From Thunnus maccoyii (lineage: Eukaryota; Chordata; Actinopteri; Scombriformes; Scombridae): a stretch of 64,000 nucleotides of DNA. Made by a program: the position numbers and the translations under genes. Location: positions 11,897,001 through 11,961,000 of the forward strand of contig NC_056540.1 in assembly GCF_910596095.1 (NCBI RefSeq). The letters run 5' to 3'. The notes beneath the pieces were generated by a model. That model saw only the letters and a list, made by a program, of their open reading frames with translations. It was not told where the DNA came from and did no database searches. The first letter of the stretch is position 1; each line of letters opens with the position of its first letter. Positions 12,011 through 25,283 of the stretch are shown here, piece by piece.

Positions 12011-15000
12011 GCGCAGCTCTCTCTCAGCAGGGCACCAATAGGAGCCACCGAGCGTAATGTAAACACTGGAGCAAAATGTTTTACATTTCATATTTCATGG
12101 TACGGACTTTAGCAGAACTGTCACGACTGTTTACTCGATGCATCTTTAAAAAACATTTGTGAATATGCTTATGTAGTAATAATGGCTCATATGACACAAT
12201 GACGTGAAGCTAATTATCAAGTAATAGCTTCATCTTTTTCTTTGAATCGTGGTTATTTTCATTAAAAAAAAAACAACAACAACAACAAAAAAAAAAAACT
12301 ACTCATTCATCATTTACCTCTTGAAGGTCATCACCCCAAGTTCCTGGAACAAACATGAACATCTTCTCTGAATTACTTTTTTCTTCATTGATAAATTTAG
12401 AGGGTATGAGGCTGGTGGGAGTTTCTGTGATTGCATCACATATTTCCTCTGAACTAGAAAGGCAGTGAAATATCATCCAAACTGAACCACTTTTTCTTGT
12501 GACACCAAAGGTTAAAACTATATTTGTTATATAGGGCTTCAGCAAATGATTTTCATTATCAATGTTTTGTTTAAAATGGCCTATAATAGTGAAAGATTCC
12601 CATCAGAGTTTCCTGAAGCCCAAGTTGACAAATTCATGCTACTTACTTTATTCAACAAACATGCCTTAACCTAAATGTCTTACGTTTACTATCAGTAAAT
12701 ATTCATATTTCAGAGCTGGAAACAGTGATTTCTAGGCACCATTTTTCTTTTAAAATAGACAATTAATCAATTATCAAATAGTTGCTGTTGATTGCATACT
12801 TGATTAATCAAGTAATGTTTCAGCTCTAATTATTAATATTGCCTGGGATGTAGGTTATATTTATATCATATGAAGTTATATGTCACGTTCTCCTGGTGTT
12901 GAAGTCCATATCACAATTTTCTGAACTTGTTTGAGTTTTCTACCTTTGCAAAACAAACACATTACTAGGCCATCATATCTGTATGTTGTTTTTTCCCTCA
13001 GACCAGCTTAGAAAAGGTTTCAAGAACACACAAAGGACCTAAAATATTGTAGGAAGATCAATCCAAAATAGCACTCCTGCTGTCTAAACAAAATGTATAT
13101 GGATATATTCATGTATTCCTATAACAAAGACATACACCATGTTAAATTTACATTTACAATTTCATTTAGTGTGAGTTAATGGGGTTTTACAGGTATGGGT
13201 TTTTTTTTTGTTTGTTTGTTTTTTTTAAAATGACATGTCAGTCATGAGTTCAGAGCTGTTTGTTAAGGAGTATTGTGCTGCAAAATACAGCATATGTTTG
13301 ACTAAACTTCAGGCCACCGACCGAACACGAATAATTTAGAGCAATAGTGACATCTTGTGGGAATCGACAAATGGGTAATCAGTGATCACATTTCTCCCCC
13401 AGAGAGTTGTAAAAACTCCCATTACCTAGTTAACTGGAAGCACCAAGTACATCTGATGTAATTCAGCTTGTGACCCAGTATAATTTGAATAAACCACACA
13501 AGGGCACTTGCTAATCACAAATAGTCTGGTTTCCACTGGGTATTTCATATTTCTGTGGCTTAAAATGGGTCACCATTATTAATTTAGCAACTATATAGCC
13601 TCATATAAGTCATACAAGTCAAGACACATTCTTGCATGTCAACAAAGACGATTAACACAATTACCCTTCGTAATGATTTTAGATTTCAGATCAGCCATGA
13701 AGCTCTTATCAAGGTGCATGTTTTATGAACTCAGGAAACTCCCAGTTTGCAATTTCCTTTATACTATACTGTACATGACTCATGATAAACCTAAATCAAT
13801 CAGAATCACACATTTGTTTTTCTCTTTAGGGTAGGTTCACATAGACTAAGTATACCAGTAATACTGATGTACAGATACATGCTTAAAGCTAAAGAAACCA
13901 GTTTATTAATAGCTGTCATGAAAACTGTCGTCCTCCCTGAATAGTATCCTCCACAGTTAAAGATGTAGACTAGGATTTCAATATCTGTTGTCTATCTGAA
14001 TTATAATTATACTACAAGAAAAAAGACGAGTGAGATGGTGAGTGAATGAGAAAAGAAAAAAAAAGACAGTGTGTAATGTGTGTACTCTGTAATGCATGCC
14101 TGTGCTTTAATAACAATAAACCTTATTTGAAAATCCCTTTCATACATGAAACTCAGCTTAAAGTGCTTTAGATTCACGTGAAGAGTTATGTGCTTTACGT
14201 AAAACCATGTACAACAGCAAAACAGCAGAATATTACATTTCAGACTGTATAGTATGTTGACCAGCAGTGCCCCACTGGCCAGAAAACACTGATAAGATGT
14301 GTGAGTGTGTTCCTCAGTTGGCAAGGAACAAGCAAACATACAGTTCTCACACAGAAGTTGTTTTTTCCTCTGTGCTGCGCCTGCCACCAAACACCTTGTC
14401 CTTTTTTGTTGGTGTGCAATGTTTCCATCTCAAGCTGCTGATATGCTGAAATAATAAACAGGCTGGTGAGCCCGCCAGCACGAGAACAAAAGCCTGAGGA
14501 TATATAGTAGGAAATGTCACCCATCATTAAGTCCTGCTGGGTAATTGCCCTCTTTGTTTTCTCCTCCCACCTACATTTTCAAAACATTTTAAGGCACTTT
14601 TCAAGGGTCCCTCATTGCACAGAGACAGGAGAGTGAGCAGATGACTTGTATGAGAGAGTAATCATCAGATTGAAACCTGCAATGTCACAAGCACAGAGTT
14701 TGCACCTCAGCCTGCTGAGACACAAGGACAGTCCAGTCTCGTATCTCCTAGCAGCAGAAATCAGCAGCTGATAGTCATTAACTCTGTGCTGCGTAACATA
14801 AAATGTCCTTTTGTTAGCTGACTAGTGACTCCAGCTGTCCTCTCAAGGCCTTCCACCAGGGACATCCATGCCACAGAGTCTCTATCACTGTGCAAAAAAT
14901 CTAAATCCAGATACAGTATATTCTCTAGTTTAAACTATAAGAGACTCCTCATGTCATTTTTGCAAATAAAAATCCAAAATAAAGACTTAAATTATGACCA

Positions 15001-17098
15001 AGAAACCAGTGTGCCAGAATATCAAGTGCATGTCTCTGAGGCCTATGTATAAATAATAATAATAATAAAAAAATAATAATAGTAGCAATGACTAAACATT
15101 TTTAAGCCACATTTATCTTCTACTTTCTATTTAGAAAATGTAAAATCTTGTTATTGTATTCTTGACATGAATTGGGAAACATGCCCGTATTGTGTGATCT
15201 GTTAATGTGTTATAATGAATTCCAAAATTATACCTAAAAATAACTAATGGATTAAAAATAAAAAAAAATAACGATCAAGTTTAAAATAAACATAATGCAT
15301 ATTTACTTTTCCCGCATTTTACAAATTTATTTGCTAAGGATTAAAAATCAACTGCCTATTGTAGACAGAAAATACCAATCTATTGTAGAGCAAGTTGCAT
15401 TCTTTTGTGGCATATAAAATCATATACAAATCAATTTTGTCAGCATAATTTGTCTTTTCACCATGTTTCATTCGCCCTCTATGTTATGTTCCAAAGGAAG
15501 AGCAACTCATTTCAGTGAAAACATGACGTTATTTCAAACCGCCCTGAATGAAACAAAAGAAACAAACAACAACAACAAAAAAAAACAGACAATGCCACAG
15601 ATAATAGCAAATCTAAAATGTTCTGTTTCTACATCTCAAATATTAAAAACAAATAAACAACTCACCCACACATTCAGCTTGTGACTGAGAGGCACTTTTT
15701 AAGGAAACTGGTGAATAGGGGGGAAGCAATTTCACTGTAAGACTTGGGGAATTCCCATAACCCAGTAAAATGGTCTGGTGTGTGTCCAACTGTGTGGCCT
15801 GCCTTCAACTGAGAAACACAACACGTGAAAAAAAAACTGAATGCTGTTAATTAATTTTTGTACAGTAGCTTTGAGCACATACGCCACGCAATGCATCAAT
15901 GCATCTCAGCATAACTGAATGAATAAAAAAGGCTGCAATGAAAAAAAAAAGTGATGTAACTATAGCAGCACTCAAGAAAAACACACAGATGACCTCTACT
16001 AACTTGTATATACAGTGCAGCACTGTGCATGACTTGTTTGCATGATCACATCATGAGACAGTATGAAGACAAGTAGATAAAAAAAAGTCAAACAGAGGAC
16101 ATGACAGCTTTGAAATTTATGAACTGCAATCTATGTAATTCATGCTGTCATGCTCTGTACACCACCACAGTCAAAAGTTCCCCCAGCTATCAAAAGGGAA
16201 ATTCAAGAAACACTGTATATTTTGACATCAACTGCATATTAACAACATGCCATTGAAGTAATCTCTTAATCTGTCATAATTATCATCAAATGGGGCAATT
16301 TCAGGTTGGGTGTGCCATTAAAACCAGAATGCAACTGACTGCTGCAGACTCTATTTGCTGTCTTGGATTTTAGCCTGCTGCAGGGGATTTCCTCGCCACA
16401 TACATCTTTTTTTCTTCTTTCCTCTTTTAACTCAAAGATGGCCTGACAACAGCTGCGCTCACACATACGCAATGAACTGAAACATTGACGTGAACAGAGA
16501 AAGTGTTGCTTCAATGTCAGACAGCTGTCTTATACTTTTTGTCCAACAAAGATATGTAAAAATCAATTGTTAAGTTACATGTTAATACAGTGTGTAATAA
16601 AGTTTTCTTTTTGCTCATTTAAATGTGTATGGACATGAATATCTTTGTGATGATACAGGTGGCCTAGGAAGTCATGCTAGGCCGGGCTAACAAATGCTGT
16701 TTGAATTTAGCTACTAGCTGTCATTGAACAATTCAAATTATTGGGTTTGAACTGACATCTTTTTATCCTGCTTGAAGAACATCAGTCTTCATTTACATTT
16801 AGCTCATAAAATGGCCTTGGACACCTTTATTAGCAGCAATAATTTATGGGTATTTTCGAGTTTGGTCAGCAGAAAAGGCATTAAAGTTAAGTGGGAGTTT
16901 CCTGTTGTTAAATATTCTAGTTCCCATTCTGCTCAGACCATACACAAATCTGGTTATTCCACCCATAACACATACAGTCAAAAAAATTAAAGTACAGCAA
17001 GAGAGATGTGGTGTAGTGTGATATGCATTAAACTTAAATGAATGTATATGTTATTATTGTAAGAGGAAAGACAGGAGACAACATATTTTTCTATTCAT
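12011..17098. other. Spacer between tnip1 promoter and anxa6 3' end
   Basis: About 5 kb of AT-rich sequence with the old hAT-like element at 12534-12828 and simple A/T runs. I see no exon with paired splice sites and conserved coding on either strand. Short open frames here (for example 14007-14390 minus) have no recognisable content. Confidence 0.6.
12534..12828. mobile_element. Diverged hAT-like non-autonomous element
   Basis: The ends read TAGGGCTTCAGC...and ...GTTTCAGCTCTA, an inverted pair. Inner blocks ('attttcattatcaatg', 'gcctataa', 'gatttctag', 'gacaattaatcaattatcaaatagttg') match the copy at 56605-56988. It is older than that copy, and no clean target-site duplication is visible. 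Confidence 0.6.
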
Positions 17099-17104
17099 TT
17101 TATT
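17099..17104 (-). terminator. anxa6: anxa6 polyadenylation signal
   Basis: TTTATT on the plus strand reads AATAAA on the minus strand, about 350 bp past the anxa6 stop codon at 17458. It is the best poly(A) signal candidate for this gene. Confidence 0.55.
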
Positions 17105-17457
17105 CAGGTATGTGTGATACCTTAAAATCACAGTAATTATTGGATGGCCTGCAATCTGAAGGCACTGCTTGAGCACTTCCACATCTCCAAAATGCTTTAC
17201 ACGTGAAGCACCTTTCTACACTAATGTGAACATGTCGATATTACATATGACTGTGTAAAAAAAAAGAAAGAAAGACATCATCTGACTGACAGGAGGATCA
17301 GACGTGAGAGCAGGAAACTTGCTTGGAAGGCTGGGAGGTCATAGGTCACTTGGTTTGGCTGAGGATTGGCAGCAGTTAGGGACAGTGACAATAGATACTG
17401 ACATTAACCACTACAGTCACCGAAGTCTGTGAACGGAGCTGCAGAGACGTGACAATT

Positions 17458-20400
17458 TTAATCTTCCCCTCCACAGAGCTCCAGCAGGGTTTTACGGTAG
17501 TCTCCTGATGTATCACCCTGAACAATGATGGAAAACACACACTCAGCAGAAGCTTGAATTGATGGAACATACTGTTATCATCATGTTTAGTATGTCTGCT
17601 AACATTTGGTCATAACAGATATGAAACTGGAAAGCATGTTTTTTTCTCACTCTTCTCACAAAATAGTTCTCTTCACTCAGTCAAGAGATTAAAATAAAAG
17701 TTAAGTTAAGTGGAATTTCCGTTTATATCAGCTGACATAGACACAGATTTCTAACATCGAAAATAGCTTTTTAAAGGAATATTTAGGGAATTTTTTTTCT
17801 TTCTTGCAGACAGATAACAAGATAAAAACTCACTAATTAAAATGTTATATGTGGTTTGTTTAATCTGTACAAAACCGAACCGTAAAAATAACATGTTCTT
17901 GTTTACAGAGGCTTACATGCCTATTTATTTCTTTATGTGCTAAGCTAAGCCAACCATGTAATTAGTATAGCTGCATATTTAGAGTACACACACAAGAGTT
18001 GTATCCATCTACTCATCTAACTCTTGACAAGAAAGTGAATAAGCATATTTTTTAAAATGTCACACTATTCCTTTAAATATTTAAAAACATGAAACCGTTT
18101 CCTCTGGGATGTCAGCGTTGCTACCTTTTCTTTAAATTGTTTGAAATTGCCAGTTTATCAAATAAATACACAAACTAGTACTTTACGAATGGCTTGAATC
18201 AGAATTTATTTTGCCAGTGAAACCGACAACCTGCTATGCTATTAAAAGCAAAAGCAAGTCTTGCTTATGAAATTACGCAACACTAAAAAATTGATGTACT
18301 AAATACGGTGCAGAATACACAATATAAAGCAATCTTTGCTGTTGTGCAATCTGATAATATTTCTGACAAAGACAATTCATAGCACTCTATGTTTTAGTTT
18401 GTATCAGTGTCACGGTGATTTCATCTCTAAGTTATTATAGAACAGCTTCTGGGTACTTCCTGTCTTTCTGGCTCTCAGCCAATCACACAGCGGATATAGA
18501 GAGGAAGCTAAGCATGCAAGGGAAATTCCTAAACAGCTGTGCAGTAGCCACAGACCCATAGCCCACCGCAGGAAGCTATAGATTACCGTACCCCACCACA
18601 GCACCAGAAGGAGGATGTGCAACATACGTTCACACAATGTCACAGGACAAAGGGTTAGGGTTAGAAAAAAATCTCACAGAGAGACGCACAGATGAGAAGA
18701 AAACAAACATGCAAGGAGTGTTAGTATGCTAATGCTCTGACTTACAATCATAGTCTCTACCTGGATGAATTCATGGAGGGAGACGTCCTGTGTTTCCTTG
18801 AATTCCTTACGAATGTTGAAAAGGTCGATTTCGCTACGGGACACCATGATGCGGATCAGCGCTCTGTCGTCTGTACCAAGGCCCTGTAGAGAAGATCAAT
18901 AGATACTTTATTTATTTTGATTATGTTACAGTAGCTGATACTGCCTGAGAGCATTCAGAAATGTCATACAAAGAAAGAACACAAAGATATAAAAATCTAA
19001 ATACAATAAAGACCATGTCACTTGCTTTATTTGGCACCTGATGTTTGTGCTGCAGAACTGCAAATAGAAATATACAACAACATAAAATTGTCATGTTTAA
19101 AGCCCTCTGCATAAATACCTTCATGGCTTTGTATAAACGGTCTGCGAAATAAGACGGCTGGTTCTTTACACTGCGAACTGCAAAGGAAAGAGAGGACAAG
19201 AAAGGGCTCAGGAGGAGTTACAGAACACATGTTGTCAGCAGCAAAAGTTGTGAAGGACTCAGAAGTTAAAAACGATAAAACTTAAGGTCAAACTCAGGCA
19301 TTACCTATCGCATAAAAGGCCTGTTTCACATCTCCTGACATTTCCTTCTTGATAATCTGTTCAATGTCCTTATTGCTGCATTTGACAAACTCCTGGAACA
19401 CTGTGAATAGTAAGAAGATTCATTACTTCACACATCATAAACCATTTTGTCATTGAATTTCACATGGACTCACATATTTGGAGCTGTAATTCACTGATTG
19501 CACAGTTTAATGTACAGTATCTGATTTGACATTTACCCTTCCTAAGATGAGGGAAGCTCCTGGTACATAGAATACTCATGAACTTCATCTCCATGTCATC
19601 AGAGTCTGCGTTGCATGCATCAGCAAGTTCCTGTTAAAAAGTTATGGACAGTAACAAGAACAAATATTTAAACACATGCTTCCCTGTCAACTTTTGAATG
19701 CTATAAATGGTTACAAGATACACTAAACAGCCTAAAGTCAAAAAAATCACCTGAGCATCCGCATTAGCTCTTTCCAAATCTGCAGGGCCCTCCTCTCTTG
19801 CACCCTGTAAATGTTGAATTAATATTAATGTTCAACTTTAATTAGTTTAATGTCAGTTCTTCAACAAGCTCATGTTGCTATTACTTAAATATGTACCGTA
19901 AGACATTATGAAAGGAAACCCGTGGAGGTGATTAAATAGATCTTTTTGTTCTCTGTGACAGTCAGCAGACAGACTGCAACCAGTGAGTGGGTGTGGAACT
20001 TAAACACAGTCAAAGTTCTCATGATGATGAACATTACCTGCACAAGAGAAACAAGGATGCGGCAGAAGTGGCCTGATGTGTCAGACTGAATGGCTTCCTC
20101 TAAAGACTTCTTATAGCCTGTGAAATGTGAGTTCATTTCATTTAATCATTTAATTACAATACATATATATATATTTATATATATATATATATACATTGCA
20201 TGTAATGGATTTGCAGAACAAGGGAGTGGTTTTAAATCCATTGCTGGTCTCAAACTCACCCTCCTCATAGGCAGCGTTCATGGCTTGTATTTCCTCATTG
20301 CTCCTGGTGACCAGGATCTCAATCAGAGCATGTTCATCTGTTCCAGCCCCCTGCGAACATTTTAGCACAAAAAGACAGCAGAGTTTCACAACAGCAACAA

Positions 20401-23400
20401 CAAAATACCCAACCACAGAGCTGGGAAGAGAGTACATGTGAACTCTACATAAAAAATCCACATATTATAATATTGATGCCTCTGAGGAAGAATCTTAGCC
20501 TTAGCCTAAATGGCACGTTGGGCCTTTCAGTGGTTGTGACACTAAGAAGTTTTTTGACTGTAAGCTGTCTAATGACCAGCAAATTATTCAATTCAGCTGC
20601 ATTAAATGTATAAAATTGAATAATAATATGAATGTAAAAGACTATTTGGCACTCAGTTCTTCTCTGCTTGAGTAAAGGATGAATATCATTTGCTTGTGTT
20701 TGATTAGATACGTTATAAATATCTGAAAACTTATATGACTTCCAAATACTTTCTGTGTAATTGTTATGACATCAACTACACCTCTCTGGGGCGAACCAAC
20801 CATTGCAGACTTAGAAAAAGGAAAATAATTAACAGAACATTTATGGCGGGGTAAATTTGACTCATGAGCTCCTCTCACTACATCTAAATCCCCCATTTTT
20901 ACCTTTTAGGCTGCCTGCTGTCACTTAAGAAATATGTCAAATTATTACATGATTTTGATCAGCTGCAGTACCTCCATCGCCTTCCTCATCATTTTGGCAT
21001 CAAACTCAGCCGGCGTCAACATGAGCCCGATGATCAGCCTCTCTAAGTTCTTTGACAGTTCAGACTTCAGGTCCTTCATCAGATCCTGAGAACAGATCAA
21101 ACACACTGACTTGTTATGAACTTGCTACAATGGGATGTTGAATTGTCTCAGAGCTTAACATATGAGGTGCAACAAAAAAATAAGTGTCATTTTACTTTTA
21201 TCCTCTTTTCAATTACACTTCTCTCTCACCCTTCCCAGTAGGGATTTGAAGGCCTGTCTGATCTCTTGCCTCTGTGCATTGCTTCTGTGTGCAATAATGT
21301 CGATGATTGCATCTTCATCGGTTCCTGTAGTCAAAAAAATGAAGAAGTGGTTAGTTGTCGAGTTTGTTACAAAACTTTGTTGCAGCAATATGTATGTGCT
21401 TTAAGCTTTTGTTTTTCAAACTGGGGTTACGTACCGAATCCCTTCATAGCTTTCCTCAGTGCTTGTGCATCAGCACCGGCGTCAAAATCGGATGCAGGGC
21501 GGATTGTTGGCCTTAGCTGTGGTAGTGGAATGACACAATTGGGAGAATGACATTCAGTGATATTTACCACACATAATGTAAAATGGCAAAGTGAGATAGT
21601 TTTGATACACACTCCATTCTTTTGGTATTAAATAAACCAGATCTAGAAAAATACTAAACATGCAAAGGTCTGCAAAACATGCAAAAAGGAAAAAAGTCTC
21701 ATATAATGGTTTGTTGTTCAAAGATTGTTTAGCTGATATCACAATTCTCAAACAACACCCTAATATTTATGATAATAATTTCTTGACATTTGAGGGGGAG
21801 TGCTGCCCCTTGAGGTTAGAGGCCGTGACACCACCAACAATGAAAAGGTGGGTGGGCTGAAAAACAACTCAGTTATACAAAGCGTTAGTGAGACGGTCTT
21901 TGTCAACCAAAATGCTGAGATCTTTTTGATATTCACTAGGACAAAGAGAGGCAAACGGTGGTTTGGAGAAAGCATTATGACAAAAACGATTTGTATTTGA
22001 GCTCAACAGCATTCTGATCCTATCCGCGGTTAGACAAAGCCTTTGCTGTGCACACATCAGCAGTGTTATCAGCACAAGTTCACATCACTGCAAGAAGCAG
22101 ATCATTGCAGGGCCAGCAGGTAATTAAGATGCATGCCACTACTCAGCCAAACATGCATTAACAGATCTAGTGGCAGCGTGAAAGGGCCAAACCTTGACTT
22201 TGGTCGTGGAACTTATTTCCCACATCTTATAGGCTATCTGAGCAGCTTCAGGGAAGAACTCTCCAGCTAAACTGTAATGATCAGTTTGACACAACACAGT
22301 AACACTCAGAAAAGCCAAAACCTCACATGATATAGAGTGGGCACAGTTCTAGGTAACAAATAAAATAAATAATGCTATACGGATTTGCTTTACTTTCAGA
22401 TAAATATCAACTTCACCAAGTAGTTTTCATATGTCTCTGCATAACCGCACTAACATTTTTTGAAGTTGTGCAAAAGGTTGTGAAAACAGTAACTCCTTAA
22501 AGGTGGTTCTCTATCACCCCCATCTGGTTGTTGCTGTTGCTTGCAGCCATACTGTAACTTACTCGTCATCTCCTCCACACAGATTAAGCAGAGTCCTCTT
22601 GTAATCCCCTGAAGTGTCATCCTGTTTTACACAAACACAAAGTCACATTGGAGACATTCAGATATCATAAGTGCATATAAAAAGTCTCATTAACTTTTTT
22701 TTTTTTATTACCATGATCATGTTATAAAGTGATTTCTCATAATTGAGACGGAAACATTCTCGAATATCTAACATGTCTTGTTCAGAGCGAGAAATCATGA
22801 TCCTGATCAGGGTATTGTCAGCTGTACCGAGACCCTGGAAAAGAAGGACAGGACAAGTGCTGAGGGGACATTTTATAATGTAATTTTAAAAAGTTAGACT
22901 GCAGAAAAATGTGTCAAATGACAGTGTTGCTACAGCATATCTGTCTACAATTAGGTCTGAACTAGAATAAGCTAGCAGCGGCTGAGTATATTTACCTTCA
23001 TTGACTTGTAAAGACGCTTGGCAAAGAACATGGGAACACTTCTTATGCACTGGACTGTGAGAAAAACCCAGAGGAGAAATCCATTATAGAGTGGCACTTT
23101 TGTTATAAAACCAGCCAGAGGTAAGTATAGTTGGTTAAAGTTTGAGTGTTTCCTACCAACAGCCAACATCAGCCTCTCAAAGTCCCCAGACAGTTCGTTC
23201 TTGATGCTGTCCTCTATGGACATCTCTGCAATCTTTTCGTATTCATCAAAAACTAAACAAACAGGAGACAACACTGGGTGATGTTTGTTATCTCATCCTC
23301 CTCAAGGTATATTAATATGTATTTTTTACACATCGAGGCTTCTTTGCATTGAACACGTGCTACAAATAGTGTTCACTCATCAAGTGTCACTAGCCTGTAT

Positions 23401-25255
23401 CAAAGAAACTTTATCAGAAGTGACATTTTCTTTCTTCTTCTGCCATTCTGTCCCTTACCTCTCTTTAAAAAAAAAAGCCCTCATTCTGTTAGAGAATTTG
23501 CAATTTTGTTCTGTAATGACCTCAAATAGTGCTAAACAGTGAAGGAGTTTTAGAATTAACTACAACTTATCTTTCTTCAGTTACACTTTAACAACAATTT
23601 TTAATGTGTCATTGAATCCTGAGAGACAAATGGACTACAGGTCACAGTGGGAATGTCTAAATACCACACTCCCATGTTAATTTCCCTCAGAGCTGTGCTC
23701 ACCCATGCGGAGGTGGGTCACACTGCGGTTTCCCAGTATCATGATGAATTTGGCCTCGTCAGTCCCCCACTGCTCTTCCCCAGCTGCATACAGGTCCTAC
23801 GTAGAGGTGACAAAGCACAAGATGACATACAGTCAATAAACCTAAGCATGTTGCCCCTTTCTATTAGTCACAGTTTGTTCAAATTCTCACTTGTGCATCC
23901 TGTTCCGCCAAGTCTCCGTCCACAACTCCTGACTCATCTCTGGTCCCCTGGAACCATGAGAACAAGGTCACCAGCGAACCAAAACAACATCCTGCTGATC
24001 AGTCACTGGTTACTGTGGTTATGAGCCAGTGAATGGCTGACTGGATACTTTGCTGCTGATAATATCAACTCCTCAGTGAACTGACCTGAAGTAAAACAAT
24101 CAGCATCTTCTTAAAATGACCGGACGTGTCTCCGATTATATCCTCCTCGATGTCTGTGCCATAGGCTGGTGACACACACAGACATCAGTGTAAAATGTTG
24201 ACAGGTAATAAGCAAAGAATCCGTTTTTATAATGCTGTAAGTCTTAATAAAGAAAAAAAAACAGGCCTCACCATCCTTGTATGCTTCAACCATTTCATGT
24301 ATCTGTTTGTTGTTTCTAGACGCCATGATTTCAATCAGACATCTCTCATTTGTTCCAGCTCCCTTGAAACAGAGCATGAAGTTAAATATGAAGTAGCCTC
24401 TCCGTCATTAGATGTGACTGGAGAATGAGAAAAAATCTTACTTTGACTGCATCATTGATTTCTTTGGCATCATGGTAGGCCGGGGTTCTCATCAGACTGA
24501 CAATGAGACGCTCAAATTTGCCCGTCAGCTCATACTTCAGGTCATCAATCAGGTCCTGGTGAAGGCATTCTCAGTTACTGTGCAGCATTATATCCAAACT
24601 ATTTCTGAAAAACACATTTCTATAGCATTTTAGCAAACAAAGATGAGAGATGACATGTTTTCTTGTACCTGCCCAAAGTTACTCTTGTACGCTGCAATGA
24701 TTTCTTGTCTCTGTGCATTGCTTCGAGAGGTGACCAGATCCAAGATAGCCTCTTTATCACTACCTGAGGAACACAAAGCAACATTCTCAGACACATATCA
24801 AGAACTGAAGAAACTCTGTCCGTCATGACTTCTGGGTGAAATTCTTTGTGTGACCATTAAGCCTACAAGTGCAGAAGATGAAAGATGACCTTTCCACCTC
24901 CTTGGTCAAAAATCACGAAGGAGTGAGACACTCACCGATGCCTTTCATAGCATTGTAAAGCGTCTCGGCATCGGCACTGGGATCGAAGTCCGGAGCATCT
25001 GTTATTGTGCCTCTGAACACCTGTAAAAAATATATGTAGTTAAGCTGAATTTCAAGCATGAAACATTTTTATGTGATGATTCATGAAGTGCACACTGACA
25101 TACACACTGCCATCAGCTAGAGTGTGTAAAGTGTGGTAAAGCTAGAAATAACATCTGCAGGAAACTCACACTGACTACTATTACAGCTGGTTGTGTTCAC
25201 TGTTTGCTACTTCAACATCAGCAATAGCTTTGCTCACCTCAACCTCAGCCAACAT
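17458..25255 (-). CDS. anxa6: Annexin A6
   Basis: Calcium-dependent phospholipid-binding protein of the plasma membrane and endosomes with two four-repeat annexin cores. Exons on the minus strand: 25255-25238 (coding part), 25020-24936, 24763-24669, 24555-24442, 24362-24272, 24165-24086, 23947-23891, 23796-23703, 23252-23157, 23054-22996, 22834-22712, 22621-22563, 22271-22193, 21516-21435, 21324-21230, 21085-20972, 20350-20260, 20117-20038, 19804-19751, 19630-19537, 19400-19305, 19177-19119, 18883-18761, 17517-17458. All phases agree, giving 665 aa (human 673), ending LCGGED. Type II calcium loops are visible as GIGSDKE, GAGTNE, WGTDE, GLGTAD, GFGTDE, GAGTDE and GLGTDD; repeat 7 has the non-canonical ADSDDME. 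The linker lacks the VAAEIL segment and so matches the short mammalian isoform. The start exon is inferred. Confidence 0.95.
17773..18076. mobile_element. Foldback repeat copy in anxa6 intron
   Basis: The left end reads TTAAAGGAATATTTAGG and the right end reads CACTATTCCTTTA. The interior has 'ctaagctaagccaacc', 'catctactcatctaactctt' and 'gtttaatctgtacaaaacc'. These belong to the same family as 50777-51165, a palindromic-ended element that I recognise as common in percomorphs. This copy is internally shortened and lies between the last two coding exons of anxa6. Confidence 0.65.
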
Positions 25256-25283
25256 GCTTTTTCAACTCAAACAGTTTAAAAAA
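25238..25283 (-). other. anxa6: anxa6 start-codon mini-exon
   Basis: The next coding exon opens in phase 0 with [12 protein letters not shown] and has no ATG, so the start must lie upstream. On the minus strand a strong acceptor (TTTTTTTCTCAG at about 25295-25284) is followed by ATG at 25255-25253, six codons (MLAEVE), and a strong donor GAG|GTGAGC. This gives MLAEVE-VFRGT, the right length for the family's short N-terminal tail. It is inferred from splice sites and phase. Confidence 0.65.

Noticed and set aside
14007-14390. 127-codon open frame on the minus strand
   Set aside because: Low-complexity Phe/Ser-rich sequence in the tnip1-anxa6 spacer, with no splice context or conserved motif.
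23647-24024. 125-codon open frame on the plus strand
   Set aside because: Antisense shadow of two anxa6 exons.
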